64,000 nt of DNA from Terricaulis sp. (GCA_024707365.1 JANPZV010000002.1:144558-208557), one strand, 5' to 3'; numbered from the stretch's first letter, positions 25,142 through 37,084 are shown. Numbers and translations: made by a program. Notes: generated from the letters alone by a model not told the origin.

Positions 25142-27667
25142 GTGACATTCTACGGACTGACCCAGCTTGCCGGAAAGCGCGCCTTGCTCGGCGCCGCCGC
25201 GCTCGCTCTGCTTGCCCTGCCCGCCGCCGCACAAAGCGATGGCCGTTCGCATCTGGCCGCCGAAACGCGCGCCGATGTTTCGCAATGGCCGCGCGCGGCC
25301 ACGCCCTCGGCCATCACCGATGCGGAGACCGAAGCGCGCATCGATGCGCTGCTGGCTTCGATGAGCCTTGAGGAAAAGGTGGGCCAGATCATTCAGGCCG
25401 ACATCGCCTCGATCACGCCGGAAGATTTGCGCACCTATCCGCTCGGTTCGATTCTGGCGGGCGGCAATTCCGATCCGAACGGCGATCCTTACGCCACGCC
25501 GCAACAATGGGTGGATCTGGCCCGCGCCTTCCGCGCCGCAGCGCAGGAGCGGCCCGGCGCGCGCATTCCGCTGATGTTCGGCATCGATGCGGTGCATGGG
25601 CACAATAATGTCGTCGGCGCCACCATCTTTCCGCACAATGTCGGGCTTGGCGCGGCGCGCAATCCGGCGCTGATCCGCCGCATCGCGGAGGTGACGGCGA
25701 TCGAAGTGGCGGTGACGGGCGCGGATTGGACCTTTGGCCCAACCGTCGCCGTGCCGCGCGATGATCGCTGGGGCCGCGCTTATGAAGGCTATGGCGAGGA
25801 TCCCGAAATCGTCGCCGCCTACGCAGGCGAAGTCACGCTGGGGCTGCAAGGCGAGCTGCGCGCAGGGGAAACGCTCGCCGCAGGGCGCATCGCCGGCTCG
25901 GCCAAGCATTATCTCTCTGATGGCGGCACGCTCAACGGGCTCGATCAGGGCGATGCGCTGATCAGCGAGCGCGAATTGATCGACATTCACGCCGCAGGCT
26001 ATCCGCCCGCGATCAATGCCGGCGTGCTGACGGTGATGGCCACGTTTTCCAGTTGGAACGGGGAAAAAATCAGCGGCAACGCCACGCTGCTGACGGACGT
26101 GCTGCGCGGGCCGCTTGGGTTTGAAGGCTTTGTGGTTTCCGATTGGAACGCGCACGGCCAATTGCCGGGCTGCACCAATGAAAGCTGCGCGCTGGCCGTC
26201 AACGCCGGCATCGATATGTTCATGGCGCCTGATAGTTGGCGCGCGCTCTATCACAACACGCTGGCCCAGGCGCGCAGCGGTGAAATTTCAGCCGAACGCC
26301 TCGATGAAGCGGTGCGCCGCATCTTGCGCGTGAAATATCGCATGGGGCTGTTTGAAGATAACCGCCCCTACGAAGGCCGGCTTGAATTGCTGGGCAGCGC
26401 CGACCATCGCGCGGTGGCGCGCGATGCGGTGCGCCAATCGCTGGTGCTGCTGAAGAACAACCGCCGCACGCTGCCGATCCGCGCCAATGCGCGCGTGCTG
26501 GTGGCGGGCGCGGCGGCGGACGATATCGGCCAAGCCTCCGGCGGATGGACGCTGACATGGCAAGGCTTTACCGGGGCAAATCAGCATTTCCCGAACGCGC
26601 AATCGATCTGGGACGGCGTGCGTGAAGCGGTCCAAGCCGGCGGCGGCGCGGCCGAATACAGCGCTGACGGCGCCTACACGACGCGGCCGGACGTGGCGAT
26701 CGTGGTGTTCGGTGAAACCCCGTATGCGGAATTTCAGGGCGACATCGAAAACCTCGATTTCACGCCAAGCGAGCCGCTCGAAATGCTGCGCCGCTTCCGC
26801 GCGGCGGGCATCCCCACCGTTTCGGTGTTCATCTCGGGCCGCCCGCTTTGGACCAATCCGGAGATCAACGCTTCTGACGCGTTCGTGGCCGCTTGGCTGC
26901 CGGGCACCGAGGGCGCGGGCGTGGCCGATGTGCTGATCGGCGATCGCCGCGGCCGCGCGCGCCACGATTTCAGCGGCACACTTTCCTTCTCCTGGCCGCG
27001 CACGGCGGTGCAGACCCCGCTCAATCGCGGCGAACCGGGCTACAATCCGCAATTTGCCTACGGCTATGGCCTCACCTATCGGCGCGGCGCCAATGTCGGC
27101 CAATTGGGCGAGCAATCGGGCGTGCTCAGCGATGGCGCCAATCCAGATCGCTATTTCGTTGAAGGGCGTTTTGCGGCGCCCTGGTCGCTCATGCTGCGCG
27201 ATGCGGGCGGGGAATTACGCTTGGGCGAAGCCGCCTCCGGCGCCAGCCCGCGCGGGGGCGTGAGCACACGCCCTGTCGATGGCGCATCGCAGGAATCGGC
27301 GCGCGCTTACGTGTTCAGCGATGAAGGCGGCGACGCCACGATCGCGGCGCGCGGGGTTGATCTGACGCGCCAAGCCAATGGCGAGATGGCGCTCGGTTTC
27401 CGCTATCGTATTGATGCAGCGCCGGCAGGCCCCGTTGTACTGCGCGTCGATGAGGCGAGCTTTGACATCACCAGCATCCTGGCCGCTTCGCCCTTGGGCG
27501 AATGGCGGACGCTGAAAGTGCGGCTCTCCTGCTTCCGCGACGCGGGCGCCGATATCAGCGACGTGTCAGAGCCCTTCAGCCTCAGCACGCGCGCGGCCTT
27601 CGCTGTGAGCCTGGAGGACATCCGCCTTGCCTCCAATGAAGGAGACGCCGTCTGCCCCGCTTCATAA
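25142..27667 (+). CDS. Beta-glucosidase, GH3 family, exported
   Basis: 841 residues from a GTG at 25142, chosen because GGGGAGGAA lies directly upstream and it yields a proper signal peptide (TFYGLTQLAGKRALLGAAALALLALPAAAQ). The GH3 N-terminal barrel shows EEKVGQIIQAD, GSILAGGNSDPNGDP, MFGIDAVHGHNNVVGATIFPHN and AKHYLSDGGT. The nucleophile Asp is in GFVVSDWNAHG. The C-terminal sandwich domain (about 400-620) and an extra beta-rich tail (about 680-841) follow; the tail resembles ExoP-type appended domains. It would release glucose from cello- or xyloglucan-derived oligosaccharides in the periplasm. dgoK starts 11 bp after it, so the three plus-strand genes form an operon. Confidence 0.93.
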   Translation: MTFYGLTQLAGKRALLGAAALALLALPAAAQSDGRSHLAAETRADVSQWPRAATPSAITDAETEARIDALLASMSLEEKVGQIIQADIASITPEDLRTYPLGSILAGGNSDPNGDPYATPQQWVDLARAFRAAAQERPGARIPLMFGIDAVHGHNNVVGATIFPHNVGLGAARNPALIRRIAEVTAIEVAVTGADWTFGPTVAVPRDDRWGRAYEGYGEDPEIVAAYAGEVTLGLQGELRAGETLAAGRIAGSAKHYLSDGGTLNGLDQGDALISERELIDIHAAGYPPAINAGVLTVMATFSSWNGEKISGNATLLTDVLRGPLGFEGFVVSDWNAHGQLPGCTNESCALAVNAGIDMFMAPDSWRALYHNTLAQARSGEISAERLDEAVRRILRVKYRMGLFEDNRPYEGRLELLGSADHRAVARDAVRQSLVLLKNNRRTLPIRANARVLVAGAAADDIGQASGGWTLTWQGFTGANQHFPNAQSIWDGVREAVQAGGGAAEYSADGAYTTRPDVAIVVFGETPYAEFQGDIENLDFTPSEPLEMLRRFRAAGIPTVSVFISGRPLWTNPEINASDAFVAAWLPGTEGAGVADVLIGDRRGRARHDFSGTLSFSWPRTAVQTPLNRGEPGYNPQFAYGYGLTYRRGANVGQLGEQSGVLSDGANPDRYFVEGRFAAPWSLMLRDAGGELRLGEAASGASPRGGVSTRPVDGASQESARAYVFSDEGGDATIAARGVDLTRQANGEMALGFRYRIDAAPAGPVVLRVDEASFDITSILAASPLGEWRTLKVRLSCFRDAGADISDVSEPFSLSTRAAFAVSLEDIRLASNEGDAVCPAS

Positions 27668-27677
27668 GCCGCACGCC

Positions 27678-28574
27678 ATGAGCGCCCGTTTTGAGCTCAT
27701 CGGCGTTGATTGGGGCGCCACCAATCTGCGCGCGTACGCGCTCGGGCCCGATGGCGCGCTTTTGGATCAACGTGAAAGCAGCGCAGGGGTGCGCACGCTC
27801 GGGCCCGGCGCATTCGCCGGCGCGCTGGCGGACATCCTCAAAGGATGGCCGGGCGCGCCGGTGCTGATGTGCGGGATGATCGGCGCGCGCCAGGGCTGGG
27901 TTGAGGCGCCCTATTGCATCACGCCCGTCAGCGCGGGCGAGTTGGCGCGCGCCTTCACCCAAGCTGCGCCTGGCGTGCAAATCGTGTGCGGCGTGGCCCA
28001 GCGCGCCGAAGGGCTGCTGCGCGATGTGATGCGCGGTGAAGAAACGCAAGTGTTCGGCGCAGTGGAGGAAGATTCCAGCGCGCGGCTGGTTTGCCCTGGC
28101 ACGCATTCTAAGTGGGTGGAGGTTGAAAGCGGTCGCATCGTGGCGCTGCGCACCTACTTAACCGGCGAATTGTTTGCGCTGTTGCGTGAGCATTCGATGC
28201 TGGGCGTGCCGCGGCACAATTCAGCGTTCAATCCCGGCCCGTTCACCGAGGGACTTGAGCGTGGGCTGGAAGATCGCGCGCTCAGCGCGGCGATTTTTTC
28301 CACGCGCGTGGCCATGCTGGATGATCGCATGCGCGCCGATGAAACGGGCGATTACCTCTCTGGGCTGCTGATCGGGGCGGAATTCGCCGGGGCCGCGCCC
28401 AGGGGTGATATTCACATTATCGCCGCCCCCACGCTGGCGGAGCGCTACACGCACGCCTTGCGCCATATCGGCGCCCGCCCCCACATTGTATCGCCAGATC
28501 GCGCCGTGCCGCGCGGCCTCTGGCGCATTTGGAGCAACGCCCATCATGATCGCCCCGCTCGCGCACCTGGATGA
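27678..28574 (+). CDS. dgoK: 2-dehydro-3-deoxygalactonokinase
   Basis: 298 residues from the ATG at 27678 (MSARFELIGVDWGATNLRAYAL). The N-terminal phosphate-binding motif GVDWGATNLR, VLMCGMIGARQGWVEAPY, and LVCPGTHSKWVEVESGRIVALRTYLTGELFALL are characteristic of DgoK. It phosphorylates 2-dehydro-3-deoxy-D-galactonate with ATP in the De Ley-Doudoroff pathway of galactose catabolism. It follows the GH3 gene and overlaps dgoA by 29 bp, so it is translationally coupled to the next step of the pathway. Confidence 0.93.
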   Translation: MSARFELIGVDWGATNLRAYALGPDGALLDQRESSAGVRTLGPGAFAGALADILKGWPGAPVLMCGMIGARQGWVEAPYCITPVSAGELARAFTQAAPGVQIVCGVAQRAEGLLRDVMRGEETQVFGAVEEDSSARLVCPGTHSKWVEVESGRIVALRTYLTGELFALLREHSMLGVPRHNSAFNPGPFTEGLERGLEDRALSAAIFSTRVAMLDDRMRADETGDYLSGLLIGAEFAGAAPRGDIHIIAAPTLAERYTHALRHIGARPHIVSPDRAVPRGLWRIWSNAHHDRPARAPG

Positions 28575-29178
28575 GCTGCCGCTGATTGCGATCCTGCGCG
28601 GGCTGACGCCTGAGGAAGCGCCCGCGATTGGGGCCGCGCTGATCGAAGCGGGCGTGCGCGCGATAGAGGTTCCGCTCAATTCGCCGGAACCGCTGCGCAG
28701 TATTAAAATTCTTGCCGACCTATTCGGCGATCAAGCGCTGATCGGCGCCGGCACGGTGCTGACGCCCGATGAGGTGCGCGCTGTGGCTGACCATGGCGGG
28801 CGGCTGATTGTTTCGCCCAACACCGATGCGGCGGTGATCGAAGCGGCCAAGCATGCGGGGCTGGTTTCCGCGCCGGGGTTTTACACCGCCACCGAGGCCT
28901 TCACCGCGATCAAGGCGGGCGCGGACATTCTCAAGCTCTTCCCCGCCGAGCTTGCAGGGCCGATCGGCTTGCGTGCGCTACGCGCGGTGCTGGCGCCGAG
29001 CCAGCGGGTTTACGCGGTTGGCGGGGTGTCGCCGCAAACGCTGCGCACATGGCGCGATGCGGGCGCAGCGGGTTTCGGCATCGGCTCTGCGCTCTACCGC
29101 TCCGGCCAGGCGGCGGCGGAAGTCTCCCCACCGCGCGCGCGCCTTTGTAACGGCTTGGCGGGCGCTTTAGCGCTTTGA
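28546..29178 (+). CDS. dgoA: 2-dehydro-3-deoxy-6-phosphogalactonate aldolase
   Basis: 210 residues from the ATG at 28546 (MIAPLAHLDELPLIAILRGLTPEEA). Class I KDPG/KDPGal aldolase motifs are present: IEVPLNSPEPLRSI, GAGTVLTPDEV, SPNTD, the Schiff-base lysine in ILKLFPAE, and VGGVSPQTL. The phrase EVPLNSPEP favours the galactonate enzyme over the gluconate (Eda) enzyme. It splits 2-dehydro-3-deoxy-6-phosphogalactonate to pyruvate and glyceraldehyde 3-phosphate. It ends convergently with the GH31 gene, 60 bp away. Confidence 0.93.
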   Translation: MIAPLAHLDELPLIAILRGLTPEEAPAIGAALIEAGVRAIEVPLNSPEPLRSIKILADLFGDQALIGAGTVLTPDEVRAVADHGGRLIVSPNTDAAVIEAAKHAGLVSAPGFYTATEAFTAIKAGADILKLFPAELAGPIGLRALRAVLAPSQRVYAVGGVSPQTLRTWRDAGAAGFGIGSALYRSGQAAAEVSPPRARLCNGLAGALAL

Positions 29179-29238
29179 CTAAAATCAGCACGCCCTCCCC
29201 GGATCGCGCGGCGGCGCAATCCGGCGAGATCGCGCTTG

Positions 29239-32157
29239 TTAGCGCCGCACATTGATCGCAGCGCCGGTGTAGCTCACCGTGCGCTGCGGGGGAGCATCGA
29301 CATTCCAGGGCGCTGCGCCGCGGCCGTCGATGAAGCGCACATGGATGGTGCGCTCGGCCGCCATGCCGGGATAGGAGCCCCTCACGCGCGCCGATCGTCA
29401 GCGTGCGCGCCCGCTCGTTCCAGCTGAGCGGGATGCGCGCGAAGGCGCCGTTCTCGTAATTGTAGTTCACGCCTTCATCTTCATAGAGATCGAAACGTCC
29501 ATCGGCGCCGACATAAACATTGATCGTCAGCGGCCCATCAAGCGCTTCGGCGGTGTGCTGGATTGCAGGCCCCGTGGGCACAATGGCGCCGGCGCGCACA
29601 AAGAGCGGCATTCGCGCCAGCGGCGCGCGCGCGGTGATGGCGCGCCCGCCCGCATAACGCTGGCCGGTGTTGAAATCATACCAGGCGCTGCCGCGCGGCA
29701 GATAGACCTGCCGGCTGCGCGCCTGATGCTGCACCACGGGCGCGGCCATGAAGGCCGGGCCGAACATGTATTGATCGGCGATCGAGCGCACGCGCGCATC
29801 ATCGGGGAAATCCATGACGAGCGCGCGCATCATCGTGCCGTGGCCGTGATACATATCGGCTGCGGCGGTGTAGATGTAGGGCATCAGCCGGTAGCGCAGC
29901 CGCAGATAATCGGCCATCGCGTTGTAAACTTCCGAGCCCTCCGGCGCGATGTGCCAGACCTCCCGGTACGGGAATTCGCCGTGCGAGCGGAACAGCGGCG
30001 TGAACGCGCCGAACTGAAACCAGCGCAGATTGAGTTCACGCCACTCAGCTTGGTTTTCCGGCGTGATGTTTTCTGTCGTGTAGCGCTCCTCCACCGAGAA
30101 GCCGCCAATGTCGTGCGTCCAGTTCGGGATGCCGGAGAGGCCGACATTCACGCCCGCCGCGATCTGCTCGCGCAGATCATCCCAGCGCGGCACGATATCG
30201 CCGGACCAGAGCGTCGAGCCGGTGCGTTGCAGCCCGCCCCATGCCGCGCGCGTCAGGATAAACACGCGCGCATCGGGCTTTTCCACGCGCAGGCCGTTAT
30301 AAACGATCTCGGCGTTCAGCAGCGGATAGGAATTGAACACCAGCGCCGCAGGCCCGCCCCGGTCGGCCCCATGCGCAACGTGCGCTCGCGGCGGTCAAGG
30401 TTGGAGTGCATGTCAGGCTCAACGGAATCAAGCCACCAGCCGTCAAAGCCATGCGGCACGAGGTGCTCGCGGATCTGGCGCCAGTAAATCTCCGCCGCGG
30501 CGGGGTTGTAGGGATCATAAAAGGTGTTGGCGTAGCCCGGCCCCACCCAATCGCGCGCGCCAACTTCGAGGTTGCGCGTGTAGACGCCGTTTACTTCCGC
30601 AAGCTCACGATAATGCTCGGTGGTCGGGTAAAATTTCGGCCATACCGAGAGCATGATGTTGATGTTCTGCGCGTGCAGCGCATCGACCATCGCGGTGGGA
30701 TCGGGGAAGCGGCTCGCCTCAAACTCATGGCTGCCCCAGGCGTTTTCCGGCCAATAGAACCAATCCTGCACGATATTATCGATCGGCAATTGGCGGCTGC
30801 GATAGCCTTCGGCCACCTCCAGCACTTCGGCTTGGGTGTTGTAGCGCTGGCGGCTTTGCCAAAAACCGTAGGCCCAGCGCGGCAGCATCACCGAAGCGCC
30901 GGTGAGCTGGCGATAGCCGGCGATCACCTGATCGAGATCATCGCCATGCACGAAATAATAATCGACCGCTTGGCCGACCTCGGACCAGAGCGAAAGCGCT
31001 TCATGCTCGGCCTGCGGCAGAGGATCGAGGTGGCGCAGCGCGATGTAGCCGTCATTGGGGATCCACTCGACACGGATCGGCGTGCGCGCGCCGGCGGCAA
31101 GCTGCACTTGGAAATCGTGGTTCCACGGATTCCAATTCTGCCGCCAGCGATCCATCACAAGCTCGCCGCCGATCCACACCTTCACGTAGGACGACGAATA
31201 GAGTCGGAATTTGTGCAGCCCGCTGACGGCCGCTTCGATCGTGCCTTCCCACACAACTGAAACGCCCGGCTGGCCTGAGCGGCCCATATCGCCCACTTGC
31301 GCGGGCTCGCCCTGCTGCACTTTGAAGCCGGGCGGCCAGCGCTGCTGATCGCGGATGAATTCGTAATTGATCTGGTTCTCCGGGCGCGCCAGCGTGAGCT
31401 GGCCGTCCTGGAAATAGCTCGCCGTCAGCCCGCCATAGGAGCCGTCTGTCCCGCGCAGCACTAGGCGCTGATCCAGCATGCCGTATTCGCGCGCATCGCC
31501 AAAGCGCGTCAGCGAATTGTTTTCCCAGAGGATGCCGTAATTACGGCTTGAGGTCAGGAACGGCACGCCCGCGTCGATATTGTGCTGCGTCAGCTCCACA
31601 TCATGGCCACGATAATTGACGAGGCCCTGCTGATGCTGGCCAAGGCCGTAAAACGCCTCATCGGGGGCCGCGTTGAAAATCTGCCGGACGCTGCGATAGG
31701 GATGCTGGCCGGCTTGATCTTCCACGATGAAGGGCGAAATTTCGCGCGCGCGCTCAGCGAGAATCTCACGCCCTTGCGCATCGAGGAAGCGCACAGCGCC
31801 AGTGCGGCGCGACACCTCGGCGGTGAGCTGGCCAGTGCTGAGGCGCACCAGATCGCCCTCTCCGCTCACCTCAAAGCCGCTGCTGGCGGGTGACGCCGTC
31901 ACCATGAAGCTCGCGGGCAAGTTTTCAAAATTTGCATCCGGGCTCGCCGTTACGCGGATGATGCGCGGGCCCATCACTTGTAGCCGCACGCGCCGCGCTG
32001 CGCCCTCTTGCGGGATGACGACGACGCCATCGGCGGTGCGGGCCACATCGGCGCTCGTCTGCGCATGCGCCTCGCTGGGCGCGCCCGCCGCGATCAATGG
32101 CAGCGCAAGGGCCGCCATGGCCAGAAGCGCGCCTTTAAGAAGGTGTGTCCCGATCAT
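29239..32157 (-). CDS. Alpha-xylosidase-type GH31 glycosidase with PA14 insertion, two apparent frameshifts
   Basis: A signal peptide (LLKGALLAMAALALPLIAAGAPSEAHAQ) starts the protein. The N-terminal sandwich is interrupted at about residues 285-400 by a PA14-like module (VVWEGTIEAAVSGLHKFRLYSSSYVKVWIGGELVMDRW). The GH31 barrel follows with PRWAYGFWQSRQRYNTQAEV, NIVQDWFYW and the nucleophile region DGWWLDSVEPDM. The PA14 insertion is known from GH31 alpha-xylosidases acting on xyloglucan oligosaccharides. The frame breaks near 30345-30365 (resuming VFNSYPLLNAEIVYNGL) and near 29380 at a C run (resuming SYPGMAAERTIHV), with the true stop at 29239. It lies 18 bp after the GH35 gene on the same strand. 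Confidence 0.9.
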
Positions 32158-32175
32158 TTTGCGTTCCCTCTTGTT

Positions 32176-33879
32176 TTATTGGCCGTGCGCATCGCCCACC
32201 GTCAGCGTCGGCGCCGCCACCGCATGCGCGGCGAGGCGCACGCGGAGCAACACCGGCCGATCGTTGAGATTAAGTCCGTAATCGGTTTGATCGCCGTTCC
32301 AGCGGCGCTCGAACACCCATTCGCCATCAGAATCGAAATGGCCTTGTTCGACGCGCAGGATCTCGCCGCTGAGGCCATCTTCATTCGGCTTACGCTCAAA
32401 GCTCACGCGCGCGAAGCGCCCGGTGAGCACATAATCATCTTCGCCCAGGCGCGCGATCATCACCCCGCCATCGGGATAGGCGCGTTCGCGCGGCGGAATA
32501 TCGCCGAGCCATGTCCAATCGTGCATGCCGAATTGCCAGAGGCGGAAACGCACGGTGGCTGTCCAATCGCCGAGATCGAGCACTTGTGGCGCGCTGTCAT
32601 CGCCCTCGGCCGCGCCCCAGGCGCCGCCCTCAAACGCCGCACGCGCCCACACGCGCTGCCAGGGCGCGATCAGCGCGTAAACATCGCGGAAAGGCGCGAG
32701 GCTTTCTTCGTTGGTGACGCGCGCGCCGAGCGGGAAATTGGAATAGCCGCTATAATCGACGCCAAACACCGAAAGCCCGATGCCGCCGCGCCCATAGACG
32801 GAGAACGCATAGCGCGCGAACGGCCCGTCATTGCCGGTTTCGGCCACGAACAGCGCGTTATCTTCCCGCGCATAGCGCTCGAGGTTGGCCTCATACACGC
32901 GCGAGCCGCGCTCATAAATATCGGGCGCGAGAAAATCGAGCGCCGGCGCGGCGGTTTGCCAGATCTCGATCACGTTCCAGGTCGGCCCGCCGGAGGCGTA
33001 GCTTGACGCATGCTGCGGATTGATCGGATCGCGCAGCGCGGCGTTGGCGTACATCGGCAGCGCATACTCGGCTTTTCCGGCGGCCGCCACTTGCCCAATG
33101 AAGGACGCGATATGCCAGGCGTGGAAGAACTCATCCGCATCCGCGCCGAAGGCTTCGCTCCAGCTTTCGCCTTGGCGGCCGAGCCGCGCAAGCAACGCTG
33201 CGGGCGGGGCGGCCTCAAACAGAGCCTGCGCCGTCGGCCCGTAATCACGCACCGATCCGTACGTGCCCGGCTCATTCTCGGGCTGCACCATAATCACCGT
33301 GCGCCGGCGTTCATCGATGCGGCGGATGTGCGCCATAAGCGCTGCGAACGCGCGCGCATCGGCCGCGAGCGTTTCTTCGCTGTGCGGAGAAAGCGCGTAG
33401 GAAGGCTCGCCATTGGCCATGATCAGCCTCGGGAACCGTTCCGTGTTGAGCCGCACCCAGGCTGGCGCATATTTGGGCGCGGTGTTTTTCCATGTGCCGA
33501 ACCAGAGCAGCACGAGGCGCACGTTGTTGTCCCGCGCCTGCGCCACCAGCGCGTCCACGAAGCTGAAATCGAACGCGCCCTCCTCAGGCTCAATCTGCTC
33601 CCAGGCGATCGGCGCCTGCACGGTGTTCGCGCCGATAAAGCGCACCGCCGGCCAAACATCGGCAAGCGCCGCCTCATAATTGGAGGAATTGTTGACTTGG
33701 GCGCCCAAGATCACAAACGGCGCGCCATCGACCATGAGCACATGGCGCCCGTCGCGGTGCACGATCTCGGGTGCGGGCGGTGCGGCCGGCGCACACGCCA
33801 ACACAAACACCGCCGCAGACAAGGCGGTGTAGCGCACGATCGCCGAAACCAGCCGCTTTACGCCACCAACCAAACCCAA
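32176..33879 (-). CDS. Beta-galactosidase, GH35 family, probable lipoprotein
   Basis: 567 residues, intact. The N-terminus has a hydrophobic segment ending in the lipobox LACAPAAPP. The barrel shows [48 protein letters not shown], the acid/base Glu in [11 protein letters not shown] and the nucleophile candidate in FVAETGNDG. This is a GH35-like pattern close to enzymes that remove galactose from xyloglucan. The start codon is uncertain: TTG at 33879 or a second TTG two codons later, both just after AAGGGG. It is upstream of the GH31 gene (18-bp gap) and downstream of the TonB receptor gene, so the three probably form one operon. Confidence 0.88.
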   Translation of the reverse strand: MGLVGGVKRLVSAIVRYTALSAAVFVLACAPAAPPAPEIVHRDGRHVLMVDGAPFVILGAQVNNSSNYEAALADVWPAVRFIGANTVQAPIAWEQIEPEEGAFDFSFVDALVAQARDNNVRLVLLWFGTWKNTAPKYAPAWVRLNTERFPRLIMANGEPSYALSPHSEETLAADARAFAALMAHIRRIDERRRTVIMVQPENEPGTYGSVRDYGPTAQALFEAAPPAALLARLGRQGESWSEAFGADADEFFHAWHIASFIGQVAAAGKAEYALPMYANAALRDPINPQHASSYASGGPTWNVIEIWQTAAPALDFLAPDIYERGSRVYEANLERYAREDNALFVAETGNDGPFARYAFSVYGRGGIGLSVFGVDYSGYSNFPLGARVTNEESLAPFRDVYALIAPWQRVWARAAFEGGAWGAAEGDDSAPQVLDLGDWTATVRFRLWQFGMHDWTWLGDIPPRERAYPDGGVMIARLGEDDYVLTGRFARVSFERKPNEDGLSGEILRVEQGHFDSDGEWVFERRWNGDQTDYGLNLNDRPVLLRVRLAAHAVAAPTLTVGDAHGQ

Positions 33880-33952
33880 GCCCCTTATAAAGATAACGCC
33901 CGCCTCCCCCGTAGCTTACGCCACAGAAAGGCGGGCGCCAGTTGGGAGTTTA

Positions 33953-36950
33953 TCAGAAGCGCGCGCGGAGCACCGCGGCGACGCGGCGATCGGTATCAAC
34001 CCATGAATAACGCGGCATGCGCGCGCCATGGCCGACACGCAGGATCGTGCGTTCTTGCGTGAGGTTGGTGCCTTGCAGGCCGATTTTTACGTTGTCGGTA
34101 AGATCGTAGAAAATCGATCCATCCAGCTGGCCGTAATCTTCCGACCAGACAGGTGCGTTGATGTTCGCGGCGGAGGTCGTCAGCAGATATTGCTCACGCC
34201 AGTTCCACGCCAAACGCGCAGAAATGCCGTACCGCTCATAAAGCAGCGCGATATTGTAGCTGGTGGGCGACATGCCCTCGAGCGGCAGGCTGAGATTTGC
34301 GCCGCCCGTCTGGTTCGGGTCGAAGATGTTCACCGCGGTGTTACGCCCGCCATCGCTATCGATGTGGGTGTAATTGGCTTGCAGGCCAAGGCCAGACAGC
34401 GGCCCAGGCAGGAAATCGAAGAATTGCTGGTAGCCGATCTCAAAGCCCTGCACCGTGCCTTCTTCACCGTTCATCTGCTGGGTCACGTCGAACGTGTAGG
34501 TCACCCCCGCCATTGGTGAAGCTCTGCTGGCTGACGCCGGAATAGATGTAGTCGCTGATCTCCTTATAGAAGAGCACCGCCGTCAGCGCGCCTTGCGGGG
34601 CGAAATACCATTCAAGGCTGATGTCGAACTGATCGGCCATGATCGGGCGCAGCGTCGGGTTTCCGGCCGTGCCGGTGAATGGCGCTGTCGCGTCGAGGGT
34701 GTAGCCGTCCGCTTCAAAATTGATCTGCAATTCGGTGAACGGCTGCAGCTGGTTGAAATCTGGCCGCACCATGGCCCGCGAGGCGGCAAGGCGCAGTTGC
34801 AGATTGTCCGAAAGGTGCGCGCGCAAATTCAAGCTCGGCAGCACCTCGGTGTATTCGCTCTTGTAGGGAACGCCGGCGAGCGCGCCGCCCGAGGTGAACG
34901 CCACGGCTTGGTTGAAATCCGCGCAAGCGGCCGCGTCTGGCCCCGCGCATACCGGATTGCTGATCGTCGGCAGCGAAACCCGGCCAACGGTGGACGCTTC
35001 GGTTTGCACCACGCGCACGCCGATATTGCCGTCGATCGGGATCGAAAGATCGCTATTGCCGAAGCGCAGGAACGCATAAATCGCGTTGGTGTTTTCATCC
35101 TGGCGCGTCACGCCGCCGGTGGGGTTGTCCCCTTGCGGGGAGTAATCATCATAATTGCTCGACGCCGGCGACCAGCCCCAGCCCTGCCCTGTCGGCCAAG
35201 GCCGCCCCGTAATGCTGCTCAAAATCTGGTGCGCATAAGCGGTGCCGTTGCTGACAAGCGCGGCCGAAGGCAGCCACACACCCCCTGGCGCGCTCACATC
35301 GCCGCGGAAGAAATTGTCAAACGCGTACCATTCTGCATGGCCGGGCAGGCGCGGATCTAGAGCGCCGTCATTCACGTAGACCGGCATGAGATAGGTGTTC
35401 ACGCCATCGGAATTGGTCATACCCCAATATTGAGCCGAGAGGATGCTCCAATTCCAATTGGATTGGCGCGTGATGTAGAATTTATCCGTGCCGCGATAGC
35501 CCACCGCGAACGAACGCAGCCAGGAGCTGTTGTCGAATTCGTAGGTCACGTCCCCGCGCCAGGCGAGCGACTCTGCTTCGTTGTCCTCGATGTGATCCAT
35601 CGCGAAGCCCCAATAATATTGATCGGGGGCGTTGAGGTTCGCGCCAGTGACATTGAGGCTTGGCGTGCCGCTGCCGATGTTGAACGCGGCGGTAAGCGGC
35701 GTCGTGTTCAACATGGCGCGCTGGGTGCCAACCGTCATCGAAAGAATTTCGGCGGTGGAGCGCACGAACTGAAGATCGCCGGTGACGGTCCAATTGTTGT
35801 TCGGCGTAAATCTGAAGCCCGCCGAATAATCGGTGGTGACCTTATGATCGGCGCCAAAGCGGGTGTTGCCTTCGTAGGTGATCCCTTCCTGGGTGCCGAA
35901 CATGCCGCCCGCCGGCGCATCGCCCGTTGGCCAGCAGCCCCAGCCGCCTTCGTGATAGCCGGTCATCGTGCCGCTGATCAGCACGCCGTTGGCGTAAGCC
36001 ATGCCGCCAGTGGGGCAAAGCGTGGTGGCGTCCTGGATGCCGCCCGTGCGCTCGATATTGGTGGGATCGGCCACCGAATAAAAGCCCTGCAGCGTGAGCT
36101 CGAAGAAATTGTCGGGCCGCCATTGTGCGGCCACCGCCAACGCTTCGCGCTCTTGCTCCCAACGCCCATCGCGCCAGCCGAGATATTTCGGGTGATAGAC
36201 CGTCGAGCCGTCCAGGCGCGTCACCGGGTCAAAGCGATCGGTGGTGATCGAATTGGTGCGGTTGCCGACATTGGAGGCTGAATAATTGATCAGGAAGCCA
36301 AGATCACCGATCGCGGTTTCCCAGCGATCGCTGAAGATCACGCTCCCAGACGTGTAACCCTCTTCCATCAGGTCGCCGTAATTATAATCGAGGGCGCCGG
36401 CGATGAGGCGCTCGCGTGAATCAAACGGCAGGCGCGTGCGCAGGTTCACCGTGCCGCCGATGCCGCCCTCGATCATGTTGGCGGTGGGGTTTTTATAGAC
36501 GTCAACGCCTGTCAGCAGATCCGCGGAGACATCTTCAAACGAGAGCCCGCGCCCGTTGCGCGCGGAGAAAATATCGCGCCCGTTGGTTTCCGAACGCACC
36601 CAGGAAAGGCCGCGGATAAACACCGCACCGCCCTCAGAGGCCAGACGCGCCGGATCGCGCGCTTCATTGGTGCGCTGCAGGGTGACGCCTGAGATCCGTT
36701 GCAGCGCTTCGGAAACAGAGCGATCGGGCAGCGCGCCAATATCCACGGCGGTGATGGAATCGACGATCACCTCGGCGTCGCGCTTGATTTCCTGCGCGCT
36801 CTGGAGGCTGGCGCGCAGGCCCGTCACCACCAATTCGTCTTCTTCCGTGACGCGATCTTGCGCCGTCGCCGGCGATGCAAACGCGCAAAGGCTCAACAAA
36901 GATGCGCCGCACAGCAGCGCAATCCGATCCACGCGAATTTTCCGAGACAT
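33953..36950 (-). CDS. TonB-dependent receptor for oligosaccharides, one apparent frameshift
   Basis: About 998 residues. The signal peptide (IALLCGASLLSLCAFASPATAQ) precedes the plug domain with VVTGLRASLQSAQEIKRDAEVIVDSITAVDIGALPDRSVSEALQRISGVTLQR, the start typical of the IroN/CirA-like sugar receptors of alpha- and gammaproteobacteria. A large barrel follows. The frame breaks at a C5 run (34503-34507) and resumes as GVTYTFDVTQQMNGEEGTVQGFEIGYQQFFD. It ends in SWVDTDRRVAAVLRARF, with a terminal Phe typical of outer-membrane proteins. It would import xyloglucan fragments across the outer membrane using TonB energy. A candidate operator lies about 135 bp upstream at 37085. Confidence 0.93.
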
Positions 36951-37084
36951 CCTGTGTCTCCTCCCCATTTGTGCGCCGGCGGGCTCTTAAGGCCCAGCTC
37001 GTCCGCCGTTGCGTCGTGGCACGGCGTTCGCCGCGACTCCGTTTTCAACTATGCAAGAATTTTTACAGAAGGAAAGACAAAATC

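Noticed and set aside
25082..26254. A 390-codon frame antisense to the GH3 gene
   Set aside because: The GH3 motifs and signal peptide on the plus strand explain the region; the antisense frame is low complexity.
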